Shown: positions 8,321-17,827, counted from the first letter of the stretch. The stretch: 64,000 nucleotides of DNA from JADJLQ01 sp040007895 (GCA_040007895.1 JBDTUE010000002.1:1-64000), one strand, 5' to 3'. Numbers and translations are program-made. The notes: generated from the letters alone by a model not told the origin.

Positions 8321-9574
8321 ATGACAGAAGGTGGTTCTTTACAGACCGTACAGCAGCTAAGGCATTTGGAGCATCAGCTTTCCTTAAAGCAGATGCAAAT
8401 TCAACGCCTGCTCAATATCACTCAGGCAATTAATAATAATATGTCTGGAGAGGATTTATTTGCTATGTACAGAGAATTCCTCCGTTTTGAAATGGGCATG
8501 TCTAAAGTATTGTTGCTGATCAAAGAAGATGATAGGTGGCAACTAGTAGTTCAATTTAACCTTGAATCAGCCTACGAGCAGGCCAACCTTATACCGCTTC
8601 TTCAAAAGCATCACTCACTATATACTATAAAGGAATCTGATGAAATCATTCTTCATGAGTTTGACATTGTAATCCCGGTCTATCATAATGATCAGGCAAT
8701 TGCATATGCTTTGGTAACCGTTTCAGACAAAGAAGATTTGTATCATAAAATTCAATTTATTCAGACGATTACTAATATTATAGCGGTAGCCATTGAAAAC
8801 AAAAGGTTGTTCAGAAACCAGGTGGAGCAGGAAAGGATGAGCAAAGAAATAGAACTTGCCCGGGAAGTTCAAAGTCTGCTTATTCCTCAAAACCTTCCCA
8901 AACAAAAAAATTTTGAAGTGTCTTCGATTTATCGGCCTCACTTCAATGTTGGGGGAGATTATTTTGATTGCCTTACGATTGATAGTAGTCGCTACCTGAT
9001 CTGTTTGGCAGACATATCCGGCAAAGGGGTTTCTGCTGCTTTGTTGATGTCCAATCTACAGGCCAACCTCAGGCAGCTTTCTAAACAATACAAAGACCTT
9101 GAACAATTGGTAGCTCAATTGAATGAATCCATATATACCCTTACTAAAGGTGACCGCTTTTTTACTTTTTTTATAGCTGAAATCGATCCTGCCAAAGGCG
9201 AGATTCATTATATTAATTGTGGTCATATCTCACCGTTATTATTTACGGATGGTACGATGCATGCATTAAAAAAGGGTACTACAGTACTTGGAGCGTTTGA
9301 CCGTTTGCCTTTTATGGAACATGGTTATTTCAAAGTTAAGCATCCATCGATGTTATTGATTTTTACCGATGGGCTTACTGATTTAGTTAATGCTGCCCAT
9401 GAATATTTTGAAATCGAAAATATTGAAGACTTCGTTCACAGCTTTCATGAGGAGAGTGCTACCGAATTTAATCGACTTTTAATGGATGAACTGGAAAAAT
9501 TTAAGGGTAACCAGACATTTCCGGACGATATTACCGTGCTTACCTGTAAAATTGATCCGAATCCTGTATCTTGA
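8321..9574 (+). CDS. PP2C-family serine phosphatase with GAF domain (RsbU-like)
   Basis: This 417-residue protein has an N-terminal coiled coil (about 8-40), a GAF-like sensor domain (about 45-160), a short helical linker (QERMSKEIELAREVQSLLIP) and a SpoIIE/RsbU-type PP2C phosphatase (about 195-412). PP2C metal motifs include GGDYFD, DISGKGVSAALLM and FTDGLTDLVN. The linker matches the switch helix that controls RsbU-type phosphatases. Such enzymes dephosphorylate STAS anti-anti-sigma proteins in partner-switching pathways. No STAS or anti-sigma kinase gene is adjacent. The next gene begins 15 bp downstream. Confidence 0.93.
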   Translation: MTEGGSLQTVQQLRHLEHQLSLKQMQIQRLLNITQAINNNMSGEDLFAMYREFLRFEMGMSKVLLLIKEDDRWQLVVQFNLESAYEQANLIPLLQKHHSLYTIKESDEIILHEFDIVIPVYHNDQAIAYALVTVSDKEDLYHKIQFIQTITNIIAVAIENKRLFRNQVEQERMSKEIELAREVQSLLIPQNLPKQKNFEVSSIYRPHFNVGGDYFDCLTIDSSRYLICLADISGKGVSAALLMSNLQANLRQLSKQYKDLEQLVAQLNESIYTLTKGDRFFTFFIAEIDPAKGEIHYINCGHISPLLFTDGTMHALKKGTTVLGAFDRLPFMEHGYFKVKHPSMLLIFTDGLTDLVNAAHEYFEIENIEDFVHSFHEESATEFNRLLMDELEKFKGNQTFPDDITVLTCKIDPNPVS

Positions 9575-9588
9575 CCCTTGTTTTGACA

Positions 9589-10374
9589 ATGAAAAACAGG
9601 ATAGTAGCCGGATTATTGGCAATTTTCGGGGGAGCATTTGGAGCTCACAAATTTTATCTTCGCAAGCCTGGTTCAGGCATTTTCTATGTATTTATGTTTA
9701 TGGTATTCCTTAATGCCCGATTCCCGATCATGTTTATGATTGGATTATTTGAAGGCTTGAGATTACTCATGATGTCAGATCAGGAGTTTAATCGTAAATA
9801 CAATGGTGGTATTCAACAACAGCAACAACAATCCTATGGTCGTGGTTTCCCCTGGCAACAACAACCTCAAGAAAGACCCCAGAATAATATGCCATGGAAA
9901 AACATACAAGTACCGGAAGCTTCTTTTCGAAGGAATGTATATAAAGAAAGTGGTCTGAGGAAATACAAAGAATTTGATCTTGAAGGTGCTATAGAGGATT
10001 TTCAAAAATCTCTGCAGATGGAACCAAGGGATGTTGCAACCCACTTCAATATCGCTTGCGCATATTCTCTGACGGAACAAGGTGATAAATCATATCAACA
10101 TATAGTTAAAGCAGTCGAGTATGGTTTTAATGATTTTGAAAAACTAAATAATCACGATGATCTTGCTTATGATCGCATCCAGGCTCAATGGGACGACTTC
10201 AAAGCAAGTGGTTATCGATCATTTAAACCGTTTGAAAAAACAGCTTTCGAACCAGTGAAACCTGAACCCCAAAATGATTTATTGCTGGATCAATTGAATA
10301 AACTTAATGAATTGAAACAAAAGGGACTGATTTCTGACGCTGAATATGTAGTGGAAAAAAGACGATTGGAGTAA
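9589..10374 (+). CDS. TM2 domain protein with TPR-like and SHOCT regions
   Basis: I start this at the ATG at 9589 (261 residues) rather than the in-frame TTG at 9571, because the TM2 domain begins at once with MKNRIVAGLLAIFGGAFGAH. The TM2 region (about 1-60) has two hydrophobic helices and the usual GxxGxHxFYL-like turn. A Gln-rich linker (about 75-105) leads to one or two TPR-like helical pairs (AIEDFQKSLQMEP, ATHFNIACAYS). The C-terminus (about 230-261) resembles a SHOCT oligomerisation motif (LNKLNELKQKGLISDAEY). TM2 proteins have no settled bacterial function. It may be co-transcribed with the phosphatase. Confidence 0.82.
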   Translation: MKNRIVAGLLAIFGGAFGAHKFYLRKPGSGIFYVFMFMVFLNARFPIMFMIGLFEGLRLLMMSDQEFNRKYNGGIQQQQQQSYGRGFPWQQQPQERPQNNMPWKNIQVPEASFRRNVYKESGLRKYKEFDLEGAIEDFQKSLQMEPRDVATHFNIACAYSLTEQGDKSYQHIVKAVEYGFNDFEKLNNHDDLAYDRIQAQWDDFKASGYRSFKPFEKTAFEPVKPEPQNDLLLDQLNKLNELKQKGLISDAEYVVEKRRLE

Positions 10375-10439
10375 ATTAAATAACAAAAAATTAAGTTACC
10401 TGATCATATCGATAGCGTCGGAATAGTATACCAAATACT

Positions 10440-11096
10440 ATGATAGCAAACGAACTTATATCATCTCAAGTAGAACCTCTGATGTTGACCATGGACGGGG
10501 AAGAGGCTTTGCAATTGATGCAAAAATACGGAGTACTGCAACTGCCGGTCGTTTCTAATGGAGAATACCTGGGCATGTTGAGTGAAGACGATATCCTTAA
10601 ATACAATATAGAAAGACCACTGGAAGCTTATCAGAGTGAACTCAACTATATTTATGTCAATAAAAACGAACACCTCTTCGATATCATAAAAAAGATTACG
10701 GATGCCGACTTAAATGCCATTGCGGTCATCAACGAACCCAAACAATTCCTGGGTACCATCACCCGAAACGATTTATTTGAATATTATCATAAAAGCTTTG
10801 CCTGGTCTGAACCGGGAAGTATTCTTGTCATAGAATTAAATAATAACCAGTATAGCCTGTCTGAAATATCTCATATCATTGAAGCAGAACAAGGCATGAT
10901 TATCAGCAGTATTATCAGCAGACCCTCAGAATCCAAAATCGTACTTACCCTCAAAGTAAACAAGTTAGATGTCACGCGGATCGTGGCTGCATTAAGAAGG
11001 TACGAATATGATGTAACCGGATCCTATAGTGAAGAAGAAGTAGTCGACAACTTTAAGGAACGATATGATGCCTTCATGCGATTTTTAGATGTGTGA
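10440..11096 (+). CDS. CBS domain-containing protein
   Basis: This 218-residue protein has two N-terminal CBS motifs (about 5-60 and 70-125), with QLPVVSNGEYLGMLSEDDIL and NAIAVINEPKQFLGTITRNDLF as the strand-helix units that bind adenosyl ligands. The remaining residues (about 130-210) look like an ACT-like regulatory domain (ILVIELNNNQYSLSEISHII). In many Bacteroidota a protein of this type sits just upstream of NAD kinase and an Omp85 gene; here it precedes an Omp85-like gene by 7 bp and nadK follows. A role in sensing adenylate or NAD-type ligands is inference. Confidence 0.88.
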   Translation: MIANELISSQVEPLMLTMDGEEALQLMQKYGVLQLPVVSNGEYLGMLSEDDILKYNIERPLEAYQSELNYIYVNKNEHLFDIIKKITDADLNAIAVINEPKQFLGTITRNDLFEYYHKSFAWSEPGSILVIELNNNQYSLSEISHIIEAEQGMIISSIISRPSESKIVLTLKVNKLDVTRIVAALRRYEYDVTGSYSEEEVVDNFKERYDAFMRFLDV

Positions 11097-11103
11097 AAGG
11101 TGA

Positions 11104-12501
11104 ATGAAACGGTTATTCCATCTATTCTATTTCCTCCTTGCAGTTTCACCTCTTTGTCTTAGTCAGCGCATTATCATTGATAGTATTATTTATGAAGGAA
11201 ATGCCAAGACAAAAAATTATATCCTCCGGAGGGAACTCGATTTTAAACTCCACGATAGTCTCAACATTAACCAACTTAAAGATCGTTTTAAAGAAAACCG
11301 CTCACGTATACTCAATACAGGATTGTTCAAGGAGGTTGTGATCAATGTCAAGTCATGGAATACAGAAACTAATCATACAACCATCCTTATTAAAGTTGAA
11401 GAAGCCTGGTATATCTACCCGATCCCGATCTTTGAATTAGCCGACCGAAACTTTAATGTCTGGTGGAATGAATTTAATGGTTCATTCAAAAGGGTAAACT
11501 ACGGGATTAGATTTATCCACAATAATCTTACGGGTAATCAGGATGCCCTTAAGGTAGCCGTTCAGCTGGGTTATTCAAGCCGGCTGGATGCGCAGTATGC
11601 ATGGCCTTATTGGGGAAAAAACCGGAACTGGCGATTCACTACCGATCTACTTTTGTCCAAAAACAAAGAATCTTATTACACCACTTTTGAAGATAAACCA
11701 GTCTTCTATAAATCCTCCAATGATTATCCGCTCCGTCGAACCAGGATAGGAACGAGCCTGGAAAATAGAACCTCACTGCAATTATTCCAAAAAATTAAAT
11801 TGGAATATAATTACAATCAGACAATTTCTGAAATCAGCGAAAACCTCAATCCAGATTTTTTCCTGAACGGATATGCCAATCAAAAATATTTCTCATTAAA
11901 TTATACATTTGCTTATGATGACCGGGATTTGAAATATTTTCCAACCAAAGGAAGGAAATCAGAAATTCAAATTACGAAAGAAGGACTCGGCAATACCAAT
12001 GGATCATTGAATACGCTGTTTGTCAATTTGCATGTCGAACAGTTTTTTCCCTGGACAGCAAGGCACAGCGCCGGTTTCTTAATAAACGCCAAAGCATCGA
12101 TCATCCGCAACCAGGTGCCCTACTACAATAGCAAAGCTTTGGGATATGGAAATGAATACCTCAAAGGATTTGAATATTATGTCGTGGATGGTATTGATTA
12201 TCTTTTCTTAAAATTCCGTGAATCGTATATTTTTTACGAAGACAATTTTAAATTCAGACCTCAAAAAAAACTAGGCATCAAATCTATGCCACTGCGATTA
12301 GGGATTGCTGCTCATGCGGGCACGGCTTACGTCAATAATATTTATTATGCATCAAATAATAACCTCGCCAATAGATGGATCTACTCTTCCGGGCTGAGCC
12401 TGGAGTGTTTGCTTTCAAATACTTCACTAATCCAGCTTGATTGGAGCATTAATGGCTTTAAAGAAGCTGGATTTTATCTACATTTCAGGGATCAATTCTG
12501 A
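11104..12501 (+). CDS. Omp85/BamA-superfamily outer membrane protein with one POTRA domain
   Basis: This 465-residue protein has a signal peptide (about 1-20, ending near SPLCLSQ), one POTRA domain (about 22-100, from IIIDSIIYEGN to VEEAW) and a C-terminal beta-barrel ending in aromatic YLHFRDQF. It is far shorter than BamA, which has five POTRAs, so I do not call it bamA. It fits the single-POTRA surface-antigen family of Bacteroidota. It is placed 7 bp after the CBS gene and 5 bp before nadK, a tight operon. It probably inserts or translocates an outer-membrane partner; its substrate is unknown. Confidence 0.85.
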   Translation: MKRLFHLFYFLLAVSPLCLSQRIIIDSIIYEGNAKTKNYILRRELDFKLHDSLNINQLKDRFKENRSRILNTGLFKEVVINVKSWNTETNHTTILIKVEEAWYIYPIPIFELADRNFNVWWNEFNGSFKRVNYGIRFIHNNLTGNQDALKVAVQLGYSSRLDAQYAWPYWGKNRNWRFTTDLLLSKNKESYYTTFEDKPVFYKSSNDYPLRRTRIGTSLENRTSLQLFQKIKLEYNYNQTISEISENLNPDFFLNGYANQKYFSLNYTFAYDDRDLKYFPTKGRKSEIQITKEGLGNTNGSLNTLFVNLHVEQFFPWTARHSAGFLINAKASIIRNQVPYYNSKALGYGNEYLKGFEYYVVDGIDYLFLKFRESYIFYEDNFKFRPQKKLGIKSMPLRLGIAAHAGTAYVNNIYYASNNNLANRWIYSSGLSLECLLSNTSLIQLDWSINGFKEAGFYLHFRDQF

Positions 12502-12506
12502 GTGGC

Positions 12507-13376
12507 ATGAGAATTTTATTGTTTTCAATGGATTTAAAAGAAGATGCAAAACCTATTTACATTGGGCTTGCGCAGACTCTTTCAGATTCAGATGGATTAG
12601 AAGTATTCCAATATTCTTTAACACCTGATTCATCAATTGTATCCGGTTTGCCACAGATTTCTTCCAAAACAGAATTAACTGAGAATAAAATTGATATGAT
12701 TCTATGTGCCGGTGGCGATGGCACCATGCTGAGGGCAGCATTATTTTCAGGGGACAGTGGTATTCCATTGTTGGGCATTAACCTTGGTCGACTTGGATTT
12801 CTTGCAGTTATTGAAAAAGAGAGTATCAATCAACTGGTTCATGCTTTACGGGAAGGTAATTACACCCTTGAGCAAAGAGTAACTTTAAAAATGAAATCAG
12901 ATCCTGATGTTTTCGAATCGGGGGCATTTGCTTTGAACGATTTTACGATTTTCAAACGAGACAACTCTTCGATGATTCGGGTTCATGTAATGTTGAATGG
13001 TGAGTTTTTAAATACGTATTGGGCTGATGGTGTGATTCTTGCAACACCAACTGGTTCTACAGGTTATTCATTGAGCTGTGGAGGTCCTATTGTTTTCCCC
13101 CAGTCTGGCAATTTTGTACTTACTCCAATAGCACCTCACAATTTAAATGTAAGACCTATAGTCATATCTGATGATTCGATACTTGAATTTAACGTAGAGG
13201 GCAGGACTGATAATTTTTTATGCACCCTGGATTCGAGGTATGGACTGATCACGAATGATCATCGGATCACTATGAGTAAAAATCATTTTCCTGTCCAACT
13301 GATTAATATTGAAGGTTTCACATTTTTAAAAACCTTAAGAAATAAATTGATGTGGGGACTTGATCAGAGAAATTAA
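12507..13376 (+). CDS. nadK: NAD kinase
   Basis: This 289-residue enzyme phosphorylates NAD to NADP. The signature GGDGTMLRAA lies at about 68-77, with the catalytic Asp in GGDGT. NLGRLGFLA follows, and the second diagnostic motif TPTGSTGYSLSCGGPI is near residues 175-190. The length matches bacterial ATP/polyP NAD kinases. It is the third gene of the CBS-Omp85-nadK cluster, and the following membrane-protein gene begins 34 bp later. Confidence 0.96.
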   Translation: MRILLFSMDLKEDAKPIYIGLAQTLSDSDGLEVFQYSLTPDSSIVSGLPQISSKTELTENKIDMILCAGGDGTMLRAALFSGDSGIPLLGINLGRLGFLAVIEKESINQLVHALREGNYTLEQRVTLKMKSDPDVFESGAFALNDFTIFKRDNSSMIRVHVMLNGEFLNTYWADGVILATPTGSTGYSLSCGGPIVFPQSGNFVLTPIAPHNLNVRPIVISDDSILEFNVEGRTDNFLCTLDSRYGLITNDHRITMSKNHFPVQLINIEGFTFLKTLRNKLMWGLDQRN

Positions 13377-13410
13377 ATCAAGTCTCATTTCCATATTTTT
13401 ATTGGAGCCA

Positions 13411-14895
13411 ATGAGTAAACTCTTTTGTTATTTCATATTTTTTATAGGTGCTTCTCTGGGCACTTCATTAATGTTTAGTCATTATCATGAAAGAATTCCT
13501 CTGGGCTGTGATGAGTTTGGTTATTTAAACCTTGCAAAGGCATTTGAGGAAGGCAATACCTTCAAGTTACCTCCGCAAAAAGCTTATTTACCTGGTTTAA
13601 TCGATACGCTGAGAAGATGTTCTGTTCAGGACTTGGATTTCGCCTGGATGATAGGGCCTCATGCCCACCATATGATTCCCGGAACCAAAAAACTAATAAA
13701 TCAATATGCTCCTGGTACTTCTATGTTATTGTTGTTTACCAATATTGCGTGGAGACAAATTACTTTCCCAGCTATAGCGATAGGACTTTTTATTTTATTG
13801 ATTTTCATCATTAACAGGTCACAAATTAAAAACCGGCTTACCCTTTTTGATTTTTATTTACCCTCATTATGCCTGGCAATGGTGCTTTTCAACCCGTTGC
13901 GGGGAGGATTTCAATGGATAAATTCACTTGTCCCCACTTTTGGCTTCTTATTTGCAGCCGGCATGATATTACATTCCAAACCCTTACTGGCAACTTTTCT
14001 AATTGCTGTAACTGTAAATTTCAGAATAGTCAATGGCTTAATGTTATTGCCGGTTTTATTGTACTTGCCATTCCAATGGCCAATAAGGAAAAATAATTTG
14101 TATACCAATGCTGTCCTCCTGTCAAAGTATACACTACTGATTACACTTGCAGCTTTGCCAATATTCTGGTATAATTATAATTTGTCCGGTCACCTGATAT
14201 TCATCACCCATAGTATCAAAGATCAGGAAAACGCCTCATGGCCCGGGATCATAGAAAATATCAAATTTTATATATCACCCTTTCAACATTGGTTCATAGT
14301 CAATTTAACTACATTCCTCGCAGCTTTTTTTCTCCAGCGAATTTCAAAAATTAATCGTCACAGTTTATTTCTTTTAAGTTTCCTCATTATAAATTATATT
14401 TTTTTTATCACCCACCGTGTAAAAATTGAATATTATCCCTATGCACCTTCAATTATTTTTTTAGGAGTTATAGGTGGTTTATTAATTGATCTTGAGTATA
14501 AGCATGAGAAAGTTGTAAAAATATTTATACTTATGTCCTCAATTGTTTTTTTGATTAAGGGCAGCCTAAACTATATACGTCATCAACCACATAAAAATTT
14601 TACTGAATATAAAAGCAAATATCTTGATTTGTGTGCCTATGACATCGTTTGGTGTGAAGAATATTCAGGAACTTCAGAATATACCTGTGGAAACAGTGGA
14701 TTCAGATATAACTGGGGTCCTCCAAATGCCAGAAAGATTGCTATAAAATATTGCAAACAACATAACTCAAAACAAGCTATTTTATTATTTGATATCGGCA
14801 TGAATCGATCTTTTGTTATCAAAGAGATTGAATCTCTCGACCTGACCTATCACATAAATCGTAGTCCCTTAGGTGAAATATTAGAAATAGACTAA
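13411..14895 (+). CDS. Polytopic membrane protein, possible GT-C-type glycosyltransferase
   Basis: I use the ATG at 13411 (494 residues); an upstream TTG at 13360 would overlap nadK. The protein has roughly ten hydrophobic helices in residues 1-400 and a soluble, cysteine-containing C-terminal domain (CAYDIVWCEEYSG, CGNSGFRYNWG). An acidic cluster (LGCDEFGYLNLAKAF) follows the first helix, which is where GT-C mannosyl/arabinosyl transferases carry their catalytic Asp/Glu. That similarity is suggestive only. Local AT content and Ile/Asn/Lys usage look higher than in nadK, which could indicate a different history. It may be co-transcribed with nadK. Confidence 0.6.
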   Translation: MSKLFCYFIFFIGASLGTSLMFSHYHERIPLGCDEFGYLNLAKAFEEGNTFKLPPQKAYLPGLIDTLRRCSVQDLDFAWMIGPHAHHMIPGTKKLINQYAPGTSMLLLFTNIAWRQITFPAIAIGLFILLIFIINRSQIKNRLTLFDFYLPSLCLAMVLFNPLRGGFQWINSLVPTFGFLFAAGMILHSKPLLATFLIAVTVNFRIVNGLMLLPVLLYLPFQWPIRKNNLYTNAVLLSKYTLLITLAALPIFWYNYNLSGHLIFITHSIKDQENASWPGIIENIKFYISPFQHWFIVNLTTFLAAFFLQRISKINRHSLFLLSFLIINYIFFITHRVKIEYYPYAPSIIFLGVIGGLLIDLEYKHEKVVKIFILMSSIVFLIKGSLNYIRHQPHKNFTEYKSKYLDLCAYDIVWCEEYSGTSEYTCGNSGFRYNWGPPNARKIAIKYCKQHNSKQAILLFDIGMNRSFVIKEIESLDLTYHINRSPLGEILEID

Positions 14896-15200
14896 TACCG
14901 ACTAAAATATTTCTATGCCTAAAATTCAATAAAAACTCAACGTATTGATTAGCAGTACGTAGGGATTTTCATAGACTCCTATAATCAGTACACATTGACT
15001 GATGTTTAAAATATTTTTTCTTTTCTTAAATATGTATCGTTCAGGAATTTTTATTTCTTTCTTTTAGTCAGAGGTAATCCCAAAACCTCAATTACTATTC
15101 AAGGAAAAATAATTCACAAATTTTTAGTCTTTGAAATACAGCTTCCTTGTCGGGAATTTTTTTCACTTTGTCGCAATTAACCTGTTTGGGCTGTAACCCG
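14896..15200. other. Intergenic region without recognised gene
   Basis: This stretch between the membrane-protein gene and the receptor gene has no open frame of note, no tRNA and no strong hairpin terminator. It is AT-rich. The only structured signal is the TGCAAC promoter candidate at its right-hand boundary. Confidence 0.6.
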
Positions 15201-15227
15201 TGCAACTTTTCGGAGTCAAAAAGGGTC
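15201..15227 (+). promoter_or_regulatory. Candidate ECF promoter of the outer-membrane receptor gene
   Basis: TGCAAC at 15201-15206 is followed after 19 nt by TC and TTT (15226-15230), 11 nt ahead of the start codon. The leader of the ECF operon at 5317 has the same two blocks, 18 nt apart. A second GTAACC lies just upstream at 15193. This suggests that one ECF sigma reads both promoters. Confidence 0.35.
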
Positions 15228-15237
15228 TTTTGAGTAT

Positions 15238-17679
15238 ATGAAAAATATATACCATCTAGCTACAGGAATTATTTTACTTGTACTTTTTACAAGCTTAACT
15301 GGAAGTGCCCAGGACTTAATCACAGGAAAAGTACTGGATGCCAGTACTGCAGGGATTGAGTACGCCACAGTTTTACTATTGAATGGGAAGGATAGTACAA
15401 TGGCCAAAGGTGCTATCACAGATCCGGATGGCAAGTTTGAATTTGAACGTGCCAAACCCGCCACCTATTTATTCAAAATCACCTCAGTGGGTAAAAAGGA
15501 ATTTTATTCTCCATCCTTTGTGTACAGCGGTGGATTATATGAATCAGGAGTTCATACGTTTTCTGCTGTCGCCAATGAATTAAAAACAGTTACCATCAGT
15601 GCTGTAAAACCTATCATTGAGATTAAGGCTGAAAAAATGATCCTTAATGTCGAAAACAATGTCAGTTCAGCAGGAAGTGATGGGCTTGAAATATTGCGTA
15701 AAGCACCTGGTGTAGTCATTGACAATAATGAAAATATCACCTTGAAAGGAAAAAACGGTGTGCAGATCTACATCGATAATAAACCAACCCGATTGGGTGG
15801 CTCCGATCTGGCCTCTTTACTAAAAAGCTATAATGCAAATAATATTGAAGCTATTGAAGTTATACTCAATCCATCTGCAAAATATGAAGCAGAAGGGAAT
15901 GCTGGGATCATTAATATAAGATTAAAAAGAAATCAAAGTCTTGGTACCAATGGATCCTTGTCGCTCAACTTCAGACAGGGAATTTCTCCGAAGGGCAATG
16001 TTTCTCTTAACCTTAATCACAGGACGCAAAAATTTAATATTTATTCCAATCTTAATGCCGGGATGGGGCTCAATCATGAGAACCTTGATTTTTACCGGGA
16101 GCAGGGAGGTTTATTCTTCAATCAGATTGCAAGAAACAAAGGCGACTCTTTAAATTTCCCCAGGTTTAATTATAAAATAGGTGCTGATTACACCATCAAT
16201 AAAAATCATACAATAGGAGCTCAGATTAATGGTAACGTTTATGATGGAGTTAATAGTAATTCCAGCAGGACGCTTATTGGTACTTTAAGCAACAATGGCA
16301 AAATAGATTCCATCTTAAATGCTCATACCAGGACTTTATCGACCAGGAATAATATTCAGACCAATCTTAATTATGCCTATAAAGATTCTTTGGGAAGGAC
16401 TTTTAATCTCGATGCGGATCTTGGTTTTATTTCATCCAAAAATGATTCCTACAATCCCAACTTGTATATGTCTCCTACCGAATCAGCATTATTTTCCTCT
16501 TCTATCTTCGGTTCGTTGACTAACACAGACATCACCATCCGAACTTTGAAGGGTGACTATGAACAAAATCTGGCCAAAGGTAAATTTGGGTTTGGATTTA
16601 AATTGTCGGAAGTGGATACAAAGAATGGATTTGATTTTTTTGATTATCCCCAATCTGTAAAAACACAGGATATAGACAAGAGTAGTGATTTTGATTACAA
16701 TGAAATGATCTATGCTGTGTATGCCAATTATAATAAATCATGGAAAAAGTTGGCAGTTCAGACCGGTTTGCGAATGGAAAATACTCAATCCCATGGTCAA
16801 CTTTTTAGCAATCATCCCAAACAGGAAGACGATGTAAAACGAAACTATGTCGATCTATTTCCGAGTGTAGCGATTACATATACCGCGAATAAAAGTCATA
16901 CATTTGGTTTGACGTATAGCCGCCGGGTAGATCGTCCTCGCTATCAAAATCTCAACCCTTTCGAACAACGAATTGACGAACTTACTTTTAGAAAAGGTAA
17001 TCCCTTTTTAAATCCTCAATATTCACAAAACCTCAATTTAAATCACACCTTCAAAGGGATGTTAATCTCTACCCTATCCTATTCAAGGACCAACGATTAC
17101 TTTGGGCAAATCATTGATTCTACACAGCGAAAGAGAACTTTCATCACTGAAAAGAACATTGCTAAAATGGATAATTATAGCATTGGAATCGCCAGTCCGA
17201 TACCTTTAGCAAAATGGTACAGTGGTTATATCAGTTTGAATGCTTTCAGACAAATTTATACTGCAGATTTTGGAACAGGTAAAGTTTTGAACATAGGTAC
17301 AAATGGTTTCAATGCATACTCAGAACATGCCGTTACTCTAAAAAATGGTATCAAATTGCAAGTTTCGGGTTGGTACAATCAAGGAGGTGTTTGGGGTGGC
17401 ACTTTCGTAAATAAAGGAATGGGCAACGTCGATTTTGGAATTCAAAAATCGATCTGGGAGAAAAAAGCAGATGTCAAAGTTTCCTTTACGGATATTTTTA
17501 AAACAGCAAGATGGAATGCAATCAGTGATTTCGGCGGAATTTATTTTAAAGGAAGCGGATACAATGAATCACAAACAGTCCGGGTCAACTTTACGTACAG
17601 GTTTGGAAATTTAAAAGTAAAGAGTGCACGTCAACGAAAGACGGGATTGGAAGATGAGCAACGACGGGCTGGCAATTAA
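15238..17679 (+). CDS. TonB-receptor-like outer membrane beta-barrel protein (CarboxypepD_reg plus OMP_b-brl)
   Basis: This 813-residue protein has a signal peptide (about 1-24), a carboxypeptidase regulatory-like beta-sandwich (about 27-110, GKVLDASTAGIEYATV), a TonB-dependent-receptor plug-like domain (about 125-225, LRKAPGVVIDNN, NIEAIEVILNPSAKYE, GIINI) and a large beta-barrel. No clear TonB box is visible, and it is of the OMP_b-brl_3 type rather than SusC; no SusD gene is adjacent. Many such proteins in Bacteroidota are controlled by ECF sigma factors. It ends at a strong terminator. The transported ligand is unknown. Confidence 0.88.
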   Translation: MKNIYHLATGIILLVLFTSLTGSAQDLITGKVLDASTAGIEYATVLLLNGKDSTMAKGAITDPDGKFEFERAKPATYLFKITSVGKKEFYSPSFVYSGGLYESGVHTFSAVANELKTVTISAVKPIIEIKAEKMILNVENNVSSAGSDGLEILRKAPGVVIDNNENITLKGKNGVQIYIDNKPTRLGGSDLASLLKSYNANNIEAIEVILNPSAKYEAEGNAGIINIRLKRNQSLGTNGSLSLNFRQGISPKGNVSLNLNHRTQKFNIYSNLNAGMGLNHENLDFYREQGGLFFNQIARNKGDSLNFPRFNYKIGADYTINKNHTIGAQINGNVYDGVNSNSSRTLIGTLSNNGKIDSILNAHTRTLSTRNNIQTNLNYAYKDSLGRTFNLDADLGFISSKNDSYNPNLYMSPTESALFSSSIFGSLTNTDITIRTLKGDYEQNLAKGKFGFGFKLSEVDTKNGFDFFDYPQSVKTQDIDKSSDFDYNEMIYAVYANYNKSWKKLAVQTGLRMENTQSHGQLFSNHPKQEDDVKRNYVDLFPSVAITYTANKSHTFGLTYSRRVDRPRYQNLNPFEQRIDELTFRKGNPFLNPQYSQNLNLNHTFKGMLISTLSYSRTNDYFGQIIDSTQRKRTFITEKNIAKMDNYSIGIASPIPLAKWYSGYISLNAFRQIYTADFGTGKVLNIGTNGFNAYSEHAVTLKNGIKLQVSGWYNQGGVWGGTFVNKGMGNVDFGIQKSIWEKKADVKVSFTDIFKTARWNAISDFGGIYFKGSGYNESQTVRVNFTYRFGNLKVKSARQRKTGLEDEQRRAGN

Positions 17680-17725
17680 ATTGAAAGAGAGTCTATTTAG
17701 AGTTTTATAATCATTTAAGTTTTTT

Positions 17726-17758
17726 AGGTCAAAGAATAATCTTCTTTGACCTTTTTTA
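17726..17758 (+). terminator. Rho-independent terminator of the receptor gene
   Basis: Perfect 11-bp arms (17726-17736 and 17742-17752) with a 5-nt loop are followed directly by a T-run. It lies 46 bp after the receptor stop codon. Confidence 0.92.
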
Positions 17759-17827
17759 TTTATAGTTGAAATTCCTTCTTTCAAATTCGGGGTTTTAAGT
17801 CGCATATTTTTTCGTTAGTTTTGTTTT

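Noticed and set aside
11104..12501. bamA
   Set aside because: Only one POTRA domain and 465 residues; BamA has five POTRAs and about 800 residues.
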